Source: Firm-13 sp964617375
GTDB lineage: Bacteria; Bacillota; Clostridia; Saccharofermentanales; Saccharofermentanaceae
Length of the DNA: 64,000 bases
Direction: 5' to 3'
Assembly (NCBI GenBank): GCA_964617375.1
Contig: CAZTXQ010000001.1
Location: forward strand, 62,001-126,000
Part shown: in pieces, positions 22,958 through 32,025 of the stretch
Position numbering within the stretch: the first letter of the stretch is position 1
How the letters are laid out: every line of letters starts with the position of its first letter
Notes under the pieces: model-generated
The model's database searches: none
The model's input: the letters and a program-made list of their open reading frames with translations, nothing else
Told to the model about the DNA's origin: nothing
Translations under genes and position numbers: made by a program

Positions 22958-25111
22958 TCAAGTCTTACCTGTTTCTTTATTGTCTTTGTCGGTTACAGAG
23001 TCGACGGCCGCCGCCGCAGTGTTTGCGCCGGGCAATGTCGGAGGCGGTTCTGTCGTAACGACAGGAGCCGTAGTCGGCGTCGAAATCTGGTCAAAGACCG
23101 CACGAAGCGCCACGGGATGATTCGGCATGCTAAAAGTATAATTCGGACTGTCACTTACGGGATTATTGCTCTCGTCAACCCATCCCGCAAAAGAGTATCC
23201 TGCGTTCGCGTATGCGATAACCGTTACGGCAGTGCCTTCAAGATACGATCCGTTGCCGGTTGAGGTGCCGCCGTCGCTCGGAAGCAACGTGACTTCGCTT
23301 GTCACCGGAGCCGGTGTCGGCGTAGGTGTCGGCGTAGGTGTCGGTGTCGGCGTAGGTGTAATACCGAAATTGCTCTTGATCGCGTCATCGTACGTTCCCA
23401 CCGTAAGATTGATGGAAGATTTCGGATTCACGGGAGTTCCCTTGACCGGATCCGACGAAATGACATAAAGCTCGTCATAGGAAAGAGCCTCGGCTCCCGG
23501 CATGACCGTTACAACTCCCAGGTAAAGTCCGTTCTGCTCGAGAATCCCCTTGGCCGTGGTAAGGGAAAGGGTAATGAGCTCCGGTATCTCGACCGTGGAG
23601 GCTCCGGTGCTGTAATAGACGGTGATATCGGCGCCGGGCTGTACATATGTGCCTGCAGCAGGATCGGTCCGTATAACCATATTGAGAGCGACCGTATTGC
23701 TGGCCTCTGGCCGTAAGGTTACCTTCAGCTTCTTGTTGGTAAGGTCGTTCTGCACGGATACCTGATCCACACCGGTATAATCCGATATGAGAATGGACTC
23801 GGGTTTGATGCTTACGGTCAGTTCAAGAACGTTCATGCCGTTATCCGGTTTGATGACAACGCCCGGCTTAATGCTCTGCTTGGTAACAATACCGGCTTCG
23901 GCATACTCCGTCGACGCTTCGTAAATAATCGTATAGTCGGTGAAATCCTGTGCCTTCAGCTTCGTTTCGACGTCGTTAATCGGTGACCCTATGTAATTCC
24001 CTACCGTAAACGACTGGTTCTCCGAATTGTTCAGATTGCTGGAAAGCATTCGCGACACGAGAAAAACCGTGCCGAATAAGATACCGAGAATGACGACGAC
24101 CAGAAGAATGATCAAAACATTATCCTTGGTACGTGATCTTCTTCTCCGGTCGATGGAATGCTCGATGTCCCGCAGTTTCCCGTAATTCGGATCGTGACGC
24201 ATCGCCATCATCTGGCTTGTCGTCTGCTCCGCCGTCTCCGTTCGGTTGATGATACCGTAGGCTCCGTTCGGATCGACCATCAGGGCATCCATTTCGGCAA
24301 CCATCTCGTGAACGCTCGGATATCGCAAGTCGACCGATTTCTGCATACTTTTCTGGATAATCGCATCGAGACCTGCGGGAAGACCCGGAATCAGCGCCGA
24401 TGCAATCGGGGGTGTCTCCTGAAGGTGCTTGATCGCAATGGCGACGGAGGTATCTCCGTCAAACGGAACACGGCCCGTAACCATCTCGAAAAGCAGGACG
24501 CCAAGCGAATAAATATCCGTAGCGGGCCCGACCATCGAACCGCGCGCCTGTTCAGGCGAGAAATAATGTACGGAGCCTAAAGCCCCTCCCGAAGTCAGGG
24601 TGATCGTGTTGCTTGTCGCGGCTCGCGCGATGCCGAAATCCGTGACCTTCGCAATACGGTCACGCGTGATCAGAATATTGTGAGGCTTGATATCACGGTG
24701 AACAATGCCGTTCTGATGCGCGTGTTCCAATGCCATACCGATCTGAATCGCAATCGGCACGGCTACGCGCCAGTCCAGATGACCGTTCTGTGTGATCAGT
24801 TCCTTGATCGTGATTCCGTCAACGAATTCCTGCACCATATACCGGAATTCGCCTTCCTGCCCAACTCCGAGTACGCGTACAATATTCGGATGCGCCAGCG
24901 AAGCGGCAGACTTTGCTTCCGTGTCAAAACGCTTGATAAATTCTTCATCAGCTACATATTCCGGCTTCAGGATCTTGATCGCAACATTCATTCCGGAAGT
25001 CATATCCGATGCGAGATAGACGTTGGCCATACCGCCGCTGCCGATCATTCGTACGATCCTGTACCGACCGCCCAGGACCATGCCTTCCGGTCCCTGATTC
25101 GAAATACTCAT
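22958..25111 (-). CDS. prkC: PASTA-domain Ser/Thr protein kinase with extra C-terminal InlB-repeat-like module
   Basis: A 717-residue membrane kinase that senses cell-wall fragments. The kinase domain covers about residues 14-275, with GSGGMANVYLA, HRDIKPHNIL and DFGIA intact. A juxtamembrane RRRRSR leads into one membrane helix near 330-355. Three PASTA-like repeats follow (about 365-575). Then comes a TP-repeat spacer near 585-600 and an approximately 70-residue module with the GG...GTAVTVIAYANAGYSFAGW pattern of divergent InlB B repeats, and finally a Pro/Thr-rich tail. The last module is unusual for PrkC. The gene overlaps prpC by four bases; the start has GGAG-type sequence upstream. Autophosphorylation sites cannot be assigned. 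Confidence 0.95.
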   Translation of the reverse strand: MSISNQGPEGMVLGGRYRIVRMIGSGGMANVYLASDMTSGMNVAIKILKPEYVADEEFIKRFDTEAKSAASLAHPNIVRVLGVGQEGEFRYMVQEFVDGITIKELITQNGHLDWRVAVPIAIQIGMALEHAHQNGIVHRDIKPHNILITRDRIAKVTDFGIARAATSNTITLTSGGALGSVHYFSPEQARGSMVGPATDIYSLGVLLFEMVTGRVPFDGDTSVAIAIKHLQETPPIASALIPGLPAGLDAIIQKSMQKSVDLRYPSVHEMVAEMDALMVDPNGAYGIINRTETAEQTTSQMMAMRHDPNYGKLRDIEHSIDRRRRSRTKDNVLIILLVVVILGILFGTVFLVSRMLSSNLNNSENQSFTVGNYIGSPINDVETKLKAQDFTDYTIIYEASTEYAEAGIVTKQSIKPGVVIKPDNGMNVLELTVSIKPESILISDYTGVDQVSVQNDLTNKKLKVTLRPEASNTVALNMVIRTDPAAGTYVQPGADITVYYSTGASTVEIPELITLSLTTAKGILEQNGLYLGVVTVMPGAEALSYDELYVISSDPVKGTPVNPKSSINLTVGTYDDAIKSNFGITPTPTPTPTPTPTPTPAPVTSEVTLLPSDGGTSTGNGSYLEGTAVTVIAYANAGYSFAGWVDESNNPVSDSPNYTFSMPNHPVALRAVFDQISTPTTAPVVTTEPPPTLPGANTAAAAVDSVTDKDNKETGKT

Positions 25112-25863
25112 ACTTTCTCCTTGTTCTTTTCACGGTCGCAATGTATCAGGATTACCGTAACATTATCTTTTCCGCCGGCATTGTTTGCGGCGTCGATGAG
25201 ATTTTTCGCGCATAAATCAAGATCCTTATGTCTTCTTAGGATATTCCGGATCTCGTCTTCCTCCACGTAGCCGTAGAGGCCGTCCGAACACATAAGAATA
25301 AGATCTCCTTCGGATATGTCGAACGAATGCGTATCGGGAGACATATACTCATTGACGCCGAGCGATTTGAGAAGAATATGGCGTTTGGGGTGTGTAAGTG
25401 CTTCTTCTTCGGTAATCGATCCCGAGTCGATCAGTTCCTGAACGAGCGTATGGTCGACGGTAAGCCGATCGAGACCGGAGCCGTGAAGAAGATACACGCG
25501 GCAGTCGCCGATATGAGAGATGTACAGACGCCAGTCGCGAAAAACGGCAACCGTAAGCGTCGTGCCCATTCCCTGATACTCTTTGTCGTCCAGACTTTCG
25601 AGATAGACCTTAACGTTTGTTTTTTCAATCAACAAATGAAGAACGTCTTCAAGATCTTGTTTGGTTTTGGCGGCTTCGAGCTCGCGCGGAAGCGATGACA
25701 TAACATATTGGACGGCGGTCCGGCTCGCGAGCTCACCCACCGCGTGTCCCCCCATACCGTCCGCAATCACAAAAACGGAATCATCTCCGACGCTCATGGC
25801 GGCGTGAAAATCTTCATTGTTGCCTCTTACAAGGCCCTTGTCCGTTGCGCTTGTATATCTCAT
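25108..25863 (-). CDS. prpC: PP2C-family Ser/Thr protein phosphatase
   Basis: A 251-residue metal-dependent phosphatase that reverses PrkC phosphorylation. PP2C motifs are complete: RGNNEDF, VIADGMGGHAVGE, GTTLTVAVF, HIGDCRVYLL, MCSDGLYGYVEEDEI and GGKDNVTVILI. It overlaps rlmN upstream and prkC downstream by four bases each, an arrangement that keeps kinase and phosphatase in fixed ratio. Confidence 0.96.
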   Translation of the reverse strand: MRYTSATDKGLVRGNNEDFHAAMSVGDDSVFVIADGMGGHAVGELASRTAVQYVMSSLPRELEAAKTKQDLEDVLHLLIEKTNVKVYLESLDDKEYQGMGTTLTVAVFRDWRLYISHIGDCRVYLLHGSGLDRLTVDHTLVQELIDSGSITEEEALTHPKRHILLKSLGVNEYMSPDTHSFDISEGDLILMCSDGLYGYVEEDEIRNILRRHKDLDLCAKNLIDAANNAGGKDNVTVILIHCDREKNKEKV

Positions 25864-26900
25864 AGCTCTCTAGTTCCCTCAATTCCCCTTCGAAGCTGAC
25901 CGCAGGCCGCCATAATATCCGAACCCATCTCCCGCCTGAGTGTGACAGTCATGCCGAGCTGTTCGAGCGTCTGTTGAAAAGTCCGGACATGATCCTGGGT
26001 ACTTCTCTTATAGGGACTTCCCGAAAACTCGTTGGCAGCGATCAGATTGATATGGCAATGAATTCCCCTGAGCCTTATCGCAAGTTCTTTGGCATCCCTT
26101 ACGGAATCATTTACACCGTTAAAAAGAGAATACTCAAACGTGATTCTCCTCCCGGTTCCGGCCGTATACCGGCGGCATGCATCCAGAAGTTCATCCAAAT
26201 CATAGCGGTTCGCCACAGGCATCATACTGCGTCGCATTACATCGTTTGGAGCATGCAGTGACACCGAAAGATTTACCTGTAGATTGGCATACATGAATTC
26301 TAACATTTGAGGAACCAGTCCGCAAGTTGACACGGTTATATGCCGCGCCCCCAGATTCAAGCCTTTGGGATCGTTTGCGAGCTTAATAAAACCCATAAGG
26401 TTGTCATAATTATCGAAGGGCTCGCCGATTCCCATAACGACGACGCTGTGAATTCTCTCGCCGATTCTGTCCTGTATTACGGTAATCTGTCCGAGCATTT
26501 CGCCGGCGGTTAGACTCCGCCCGAATCCGGCATGCGCCGACGCGCAGAAGGCACAGCCCATCTTGCATCCGGCCTGCGATGAAATACAGACGGAATAGCC
26601 TGTTCTGTACTTCATCAGAACTGTCTCGATCACATGGCTGTCATGAAGACGGAATATGAATTTTTTCGTGCCGTCGATGGTTGATGTGAGTTCATTTTCG
26701 ACTTGAAGGCCCGTGACAATGAAATCCTGAAGGAGCGATTCGCGAATCGGGTTCGGGATATTCTGCATGCGCGAAGTATCTTCGACGCCTTTCGAAAACC
26801 ACTGGTAAATCTGGGCGGCGCGATACGCGGGATAGCCCCTGTCCTTTACCCAGGTCTCCCAATCGGAAAGATTCAAATCAAATGCAAGACGTTTATCCAT
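25860..26900 (-). CDS. rlmN: Dual-specificity 23S rRNA/tRNA adenine-C2 methyltransferase
   Basis: A 346-residue radical SAM enzyme that makes 2-methyladenosine in 23S rRNA (A2503) and certain tRNAs. The cluster motif CKMGCAFC and the family's second catalytic cysteine near the C-terminus (MAACGQLR) are present, along with VVMGIGEPFDNYD and SLHAPND. It overlaps prpC by four bases and rsmB by one. It is part of the rRNA-modification section of the operon. Confidence 0.96.
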   Translation of the reverse strand: MDKRLAFDLNLSDWETWVKDRGYPAYRAAQIYQWFSKGVEDTSRMQNIPNPIRESLLQDFIVTGLQVENELTSTIDGTKKFIFRLHDSHVIETVLMKYRTGYSVCISSQAGCKMGCAFCASAHAGFGRSLTAGEMLGQITVIQDRIGERIHSVVVMGIGEPFDNYDNLMGFIKLANDPKGLNLGARHITVSTCGLVPQMLEFMYANLQVNLSVSLHAPNDVMRRSMMPVANRYDLDELLDACRRYTAGTGRRITFEYSLFNGVNDSVRDAKELAIRLRGIHCHINLIAANEFSGSPYKRSTQDHVRTFQQTLEQLGMTVTLRREMGSDIMAACGQLRRGIEGTREL

Positions 26901-28276
26901 TATTCTTTTCTCCTGAAACGCGCAATGTAGAAGCCGTCACAGCCGTCTTCGTCCGGCAAAAGTTTAAGCCGGCCGCGTTTGGCGTCCATAAGATGTCCGC
27001 TTGTCTGGAGAGCGTCCTTACGCGGAAGGATATCGTCAAACGGATATTCTTCAAATTCCTCGTGACTCATAAGGAAGGCATCCGCCTGTCCGTCGTTCTC
27101 GTGCGGGTTAATCGTACAGGTGCTGTAGATAAGTGTTCCGCCCGGGCGCACAAAAAAAGAGGCCTGATTGAGTATCGTCTCCTGCACTTTAAGAAGATCA
27201 TTCATCTTCTCATATGTCATCGTATGCCTGATATCGGGCTTTCTCAGGAGAAGTCCCAGACCGCTGCACGGCACATCCGCAAGAACGGCATTATAGTATC
27301 CGTTGTAATCCGGGAGTTCCAGAACGAGATCCGTCGCATCCGCGAGGGCCGTGTCAATGCAGGTAAGACCGAGACGTGCCTGATTCTCCTCAACCATCTG
27401 AAGTCTTGATTCATTGATATCGAGCGCAAGAATGCGCCCTTTATCCCGCATTTTCTCGGCAATGTGGCAGGTCTTGCCGCCGGGAGCCGAACAGACATCC
27501 AGGACCTTCCAGCCCTCTTCGGGATCCATCAGAATTGCAGCCAGCATGGCCGCCTCGTCCTGAATCATAAAGAGGCCGTCCCGAAAAGAGTCGAGTTCAT
27601 ACAAGGCGTGTCCGTTGAGCGAAAGGATGAGCGCGTCGTCCGACAACCGGCCCTCCGATGTGTCGACCCCTTCCCCGTTAAGGCGGCGCACCAGGTCTTC
27701 CCTCTTTATGCGAAAAGTATTGACCCGCGCCGTGACAATCGGATCCTTCAGATAGGCTTCGGCGATGGAAGAAGCTCTGTCCTCGCCGTACCATTTGATC
27801 AGACATCCGGAAAGCTCGCGGTTCAAAGAATACTTGACGTCGAAACGCGCTTTCTCCGGATCTATGGTACCGGCTTCGATCTCTGCGGAAATTGATCTTA
27901 ATACGGCGTTTACGAGCCGGACGCCGCCCTCGTTCGTGTACAATTTCGCGAGCTTGACCGTTTCGTTGACGGCCGCAAAGGATGGTACCGAATGCGCGTA
28001 AAGCAATTGCCATAAACCCATACGAAGCAGCTGGTGCACAGAAGGATCGAGGGATTCATATTTCTTCTTGAGATTCTTCTTGAGATAGTAGTCCAGTGTA
28101 TGAAGACGCGTGATCGTCCCGTAAAAAAGAGCGGTCAGGAAGCTTTTCTCCTCCTGCGTCAGTTTTACGGACTTAAGCGACTTCTGAAGAACGATATTGG
28201 AATACGCTCCCTTTTCCAGAACTTCGGAAAGCATATGAAACACAAGATTTCTGGATTTGTCCGCTTTACCGCTCAT
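26900..28276 (-). CDS. rsmB: 16S rRNA cytosine-967 C5-methyltransferase
   Basis: A 458-residue m5C methyltransferase. Residues 1-140 form a NusB-like RNA-binding domain. The catalytic half shows the SAM motif DVCSAPGGKT, the DVPCSGLG motif with one catalytic cysteine, and STCTINPHEND with the second. A C-terminal GCDGFYIARFRRK closes the fold. Its ATG overlaps the fmt stop, giving tight coupling. Confidence 0.95.
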   Translation of the reverse strand: MSGKADKSRNLVFHMLSEVLEKGAYSNIVLQKSLKSVKLTQEEKSFLTALFYGTITRLHTLDYYLKKNLKKKYESLDPSVHQLLRMGLWQLLYAHSVPSFAAVNETVKLAKLYTNEGGVRLVNAVLRSISAEIEAGTIDPEKARFDVKYSLNRELSGCLIKWYGEDRASSIAEAYLKDPIVTARVNTFRIKREDLVRRLNGEGVDTSEGRLSDDALILSLNGHALYELDSFRDGLFMIQDEAAMLAAILMDPEEGWKVLDVCSAPGGKTCHIAEKMRDKGRILALDINESRLQMVEENQARLGLTCIDTALADATDLVLELPDYNGYYNAVLADVPCSGLGLLLRKPDIRHTMTYEKMNDLLKVQETILNQASFFVRPGGTLIYSTCTINPHENDGQADAFLMSHEEFEEYPFDDILPRKDALQTSGHLMDAKRGRLKLLPDEDGCDGFYIARFRRKE

Positions 28277-29247
28277 CTTACTTCTCCGTCGAACCGGTCG
28301 CTGATCCGGTAGTTATGCGCGCAGTCGCATACTTCCATGCGACGGCCGGATTCCGGCTGGACGCACAAGAGTCTAAGGAAGCCCGAGCCGCAGGCGACGG
28401 TTATTCCGGTACGCGCTGCAAAGACGATCGTTCCCGGAAGCGGTTCGCCGTATTTCCCGCGATACGCATCGATTTGGGCGGCGGCATTATCCGGCAGAGC
28501 CGAACGATATACTTTTAGTCTGCTGCCCTTGAGAGACGTATACGCACCCGGCCATGAGCTGAGCGCACGGATCTGGTTATGGATCTCGAAAGAACTTCGG
28601 TTCCAGTCAATCTCTCCCTGTTCCTTCCGGATCGGCGGCGACATGACGGCAAGACGGTCGTCCTGCTTAACGGGTGTGATCCGGCCGTCCAGATAGATGG
28701 GGAGCGTTTCGGCCAGAAGATCCGCACCGATAGATGCCAGAATCTCCATAAGCTCATGTGTGTGAATATCCGGACCGATTGCAGCTTCTCTTTGTGCGAG
28801 AAGATCGCCCGTATCCATACCGGCATCCATGTTCATGATCGTTACGCCGGTTATCTTGTCTCCGTTAAGTATGGACCATTGAACGGGCGCCGCGCCCCTG
28901 TATTTCGGAAGCAGCGAGGCGTGAACGTTGATACACCCGCGAACGGGCACGGAAAGAATTCTCTGCGGAAGAATTTTCCCGTAGGCCGCGGTAATAATCA
29001 GATCCGGCCGCAAAGAAACGGTCAAATCGAGAAACTCGTCCGTGCGAAGAGAGACCGGCTGATAAACCGGTATATCATGTGCTGCAGCAAAAACTTTCGC
29101 GGGAGGCGGCGTCAGCGTCATATGCCGGCCTGTCGGTTTGTCCGGCTGCGTAACACACGCGACGATCGTATAATCGGTGCGGCACAGTCTCTCGAGGACC
29201 GTAACCGCAAATTCGGGAGTTCCCATAAAAATGATTCGTTCGCTCAA
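28273..29247 (-). CDS. fmt: Methionyl-tRNA formyltransferase
   Basis: Formylates initiator Met-tRNA. The N-terminal domain starts RIIFMGTPEFAV and carries the catalytic NVHASLLPKYRGAAPVQW and D in GVTIMNMDAGMDTG. I place the start at TTG 29247, which shares TTGA with the def stop and has GGAG five bases upstream inside def; this gives 324 residues, normal for Fmt. The upstream-extended frame would run through def. Its neighbour def removes the formyl group, so the pair forms the usual cycle. Confidence 0.94.
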   Translation of the reverse strand: MSERIIFMGTPEFAVTVLERLCRTDYTIVACVTQPDKPTGRHMTLTPPPAKVFAAAHDIPVYQPVSLRTDEFLDLTVSLRPDLIITAAYGKILPQRILSVPVRGCINVHASLLPKYRGAAPVQWSILNGDKITGVTIMNMDAGMDTGDLLAQREAAIGPDIHTHELMEILASIGADLLAETLPIYLDGRITPVKQDDRLAVMSPPIRKEQGEIDWNRSSFEIHNQIRALSSWPGAYTSLKGSRLKVYRSALPDNAAAQIDAYRGKYGEPLPGTIVFAARTGITVACGSGFLRLLCVQPESGRRMEVCDCAHNYRISDRFDGEVR

Positions 29248-29708
29248 TTGGACTCCAGCGCCCCTTTCACCTTGTCGATGAACAGAATACCGTCTAAGTG
29301 ATCGTACTCGTGACAGATACATACGGCCAGAAAGTCCTTGGCGTTCAGTTCGAACGGCTTGCCGTACCGGTCAAGAGCGCGGATCGTAAGCTCCTCGGGA
29401 CGTTCGACGTCACCCGATTTGCCGGGAATGGATAGACACCCTTCGTTTGATGTGACAGAACCCTTCATATCCGAAATGACCGGATTGATGAACTCATGAA
29501 GTCCCGATCCGTCTCCAACGTCGCAGATAAAAATCCTTTTGAGGTTGCCGACCTGTACGGCCGCCAAACCGACTCCGCGGTGCTCGAAATACATGGTGTC
29601 CGCCATATCGTCCAGAAGTGTCCTTATTTTATCGTCTACCACCGAAACTTCGCGGGATACTTTTCTCAGTATCGGATCTCCGACGGTTACAATTTCTCTT
29701 AATGCCAT
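29244..29708 (-). CDS. def: Peptide deformylase
   Basis: A 154-residue metalloenzyme removing the N-formyl group from new proteins. Motif 1 GVGLAAVQVG (the usual Q kept), motif 2 EGCLSIPG with the metal cysteine, and motif 3 CHEYDHLDG with the two metal histidines are all present. It lies between priA and fmt and overlaps fmt by four bases. Confidence 0.96.
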   Translation of the reverse strand: MALREIVTVGDPILRKVSREVSVVDDKIRTLLDDMADTMYFEHRGVGLAAVQVGNLKRIFICDVGDGSGLHEFINPVISDMKGSVTSNEGCLSIPGKSGDVERPEELTIRALDRYGKPFELNAKDFLAVCICHEYDHLDGILFIDKVKGALESN

Positions 29709-29749
29709 TTTAAAATCATCCCTTCATTTATGCAGTCTTTGTATCTATT

Positions 29750-31981
29750 CTACCATAAAGGATCGATGTCCATATATAGCAGAAACCCTTCCGAAAAGAA
29801 CCTTTTTTCGATTTCGAGGAACAGTTGGGAAAGCTGCGATTTTCGGTCCGCCTTAATGTTGATGCGATACCGGTAGCGGTCCCGTAGCCGGTAGAGAGCC
29901 GCCGGTGAAGGTCCGAAAAGCTCGATGCATCCGGAATCAGCGCGCTCGCCCTGGAGCCGGACGAGTTCCTTCATAATCTCATCCGCCTGTCCTTTTGCCG
30001 TCATCTCATCGGCGTGCGACAGTATGATACTTCCGAGCGCGCGGAAAGGCGGATAACCGAGTCTTCTTCGATATTCGATTTCGTTCCTGAAAAACATCTC
30101 GTAATCCTGGGCGGCAGCGCACTTCAAAACATCATCGTCCGGCTGATAGGTCTGAATAAAGACCCGCCCGGCTTTTTCTCCGCGTCCTGCCCGCCCTGAT
30201 GCCTGGGTGATGAGCTGGAAGGATCTTTCTCCCGCGCGAAAATCGGATGCCCGGAGAAGAAGATCGGCGGAAACAATTCCGACAACCGTGACATTCGGGA
30301 AATCATGCCCCTTCGCAATCATCTGGGTTCCGACAAGAACTTCTGCCTTCTTTTCGCGAAAAGCCTGAAGAAGCTTCGCATGTGCGTCTCTTCCGACCGT
30401 CGTATCCTGATCCATCCGGATGACGTTCCGGCCCGGGAATTCCTTCCGGACCATTTCCTCAAGCTGCTGGGTACCCAGTCCGAATTTGCCCCGTACCGTA
30501 CTTCCGCAGGATGGGCAGGCATCGGTTGTTTTCTGGATCAGTCCGCAATAATGGCAGATCAACACAGGCCTTGCCGAGGATTTGGGCGTATGCAGCGTCA
30601 TCGCGACGGAGCAATGCGGACAGAGCGCAACCGCGCCGCATGATCTGCATAGGACAAGACTCGAATAGCCGCGCTTGTTAAGAAACAGGATCACCTGCTC
30701 CTCCCTCGAAAACGCATCTTCCATTGCGGACCGCAAGGCCCGGCTGAAGATCGACCTATTGCCGTTCTTCAGCTCTGTTCGCATATCGATGATTCTGGTC
30801 GCGGGAAGCTCGGCATCCCCTACGCGCTCGGGAAGCGTGAGAAGCTTCGTATAGCCCTTTTTCGCTGAGAAATACGTCTCCACGGACGGCGTAGCGGAAC
30901 CGAGTACCAGAACGGCCTCCGATTCCTTCGCTCTCATTCTCGCGATGTCCCGTGCGTGATATCTCGGATGTGTTTCCGACTTGTAAGACGAATCCTGTTC
31001 TTCGTCAAGAAGGATCAGCTTAAGGCGCCGGATCGGCGCAAAAACCGCGGATCTTGCCCCCACGATAATCCTCGCCTCTCCTCTTCGGATCGCGTTCCAT
31101 TGCTCATACCGTTCTTTCGGAGTAAGACGCGAGTGAAGAACCGCAACCTGTCCCGGGAAACGCCCGGTGATCCATCGAATCATCTGCGGTGTCAGCGAGA
31201 TCTCGGGAACCAGAAACAAAACGCTGTCGCCCCGCAGAAGAACAGCCTGCGCGCACTGCAGATATACTTCGGTCTTCCCGCTTCCCGTAATACCGTAGAG
31301 AAGGAATTCGCTCCTTCCCCTTGCCTCGAGAATTTCACGGATCGCCGTTTCCTGCGCTTCGGAAGGAGGAAAAGGCTCTGTCTTTTCTTCCGCATCACTT
31401 ACCGGAAGAGGTTCCTCCGCAGCGACGGCGCGGTTTTCGATTCCGATCAGGCCCTTCTTTCGAAGCGTATCGATCGGGGACCTTGATATGGAAAGAACAT
31501 TCATCAGCTCGCCAACGGGCACTTCGCCGCACTCGAGCAGAATTTCAAGAATCCGCGCCTGAGGCAGACTGTCCGGTTCGCCCTCTGCAAGCAGCGATTT
31601 CGCGGTGTCCGGATCCGTAAGAAAGGCCGTTTTCAGGCTTTTCTCATTTCGGGATGTTACCGACGCAGGTACCATAAGGCGAATGGCGTCACCGTATGTG
31701 CAGCCGAACCTTGAACGGATATTCGGCAGTATCGCCATCTGGTCCGGAAAAAGAACCGGAATTTCGTCGACAATGCGCGTGATGTTTTTCAGCTCATACT
31801 TTGTCTCCCGGTCCGGATAAATATCCGCGACAAGTGCCGTTTGAGAACGGTTCCCGCCCCCGAACGGCACGTCGACAAACTGGCCGATTTGAAGTGCCGC
31901 TGCGAGTTCCGGCGGGACCCGGTAATCATATAACTGATCGGTAGTAAGAACGGAATCGCGCAAGACGACAGATGCCTGCAT
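29750..31981 (-). CDS. priA: Primosomal replication restart helicase PriA
   Basis: A 743-residue superfamily 2 helicase that reloads the replisome at stalled forks. The N-terminal 3' DNA-binding domain (residues 1-105) precedes Walker A GITGSGKTEVYL, the DEEQ box (LLDEEQDSSYKSE), and the eight-cysteine zinc module CRSCG...CPHC...CHYCG...CPSCG. Motifs V and VI are in LVGTQMIAKGHDFP and QASGRAGRG. AAGGAG lies ten bases before the start. It begins 44 bases after polC. Confidence 0.96.
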   Translation of the reverse strand: MQASVVLRDSVLTTDQLYDYRVPPELAAALQIGQFVDVPFGGGNRSQTALVADIYPDRETKYELKNITRIVDEIPVLFPDQMAILPNIRSRFGCTYGDAIRLMVPASVTSRNEKSLKTAFLTDPDTAKSLLAEGEPDSLPQARILEILLECGEVPVGELMNVLSISRSPIDTLRKKGLIGIENRAVAAEEPLPVSDAEEKTEPFPPSEAQETAIREILEARGRSEFLLYGITGSGKTEVYLQCAQAVLLRGDSVLFLVPEISLTPQMIRWITGRFPGQVAVLHSRLTPKERYEQWNAIRRGEARIIVGARSAVFAPIRRLKLILLDEEQDSSYKSETHPRYHARDIARMRAKESEAVLVLGSATPSVETYFSAKKGYTKLLTLPERVGDAELPATRIIDMRTELKNGNRSIFSRALRSAMEDAFSREEQVILFLNKRGYSSLVLCRSCGAVALCPHCSVAMTLHTPKSSARPVLICHYCGLIQKTTDACPSCGSTVRGKFGLGTQQLEEMVRKEFPGRNVIRMDQDTTVGRDAHAKLLQAFREKKAEVLVGTQMIAKGHDFPNVTVVGIVSADLLLRASDFRAGERSFQLITQASGRAGRGEKAGRVFIQTYQPDDDVLKCAAAQDYEMFFRNEIEYRRRLGYPPFRALGSIILSHADEMTAKGQADEIMKELVRLQGERADSGCIELFGPSPAALYRLRDRYRYRINIKADRKSQLSQLFLEIEKRFFSEGFLLYMDIDPLW

Positions 31982-32013
31982 GCCGGCATTTCTCCTTAAG
32001 ATTACTTTTTATT

Positions 32014-32019
32014 ATTATA
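32014..32019 (-). promoter_or_regulatory. Possible -10 element upstream of priA
   Basis: A perfect minus-strand TATAAT sits 32 bases before the priA start, immediately after the polC stop. The sequence at -35 is only a T run, so this may be an internal promoter or chance in an AT-rich gap. Confidence 0.35.
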
Positions 32020-32025
32020 GTCTTT

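Noticed and set aside
23311..23360. Short tandem repeat that might suggest a CRISPR or minisatellite
   Set aside because: It is the in-frame coding sequence for a Thr-Pro linker in PrkC. Units are about 12 bases with no unique spacers.
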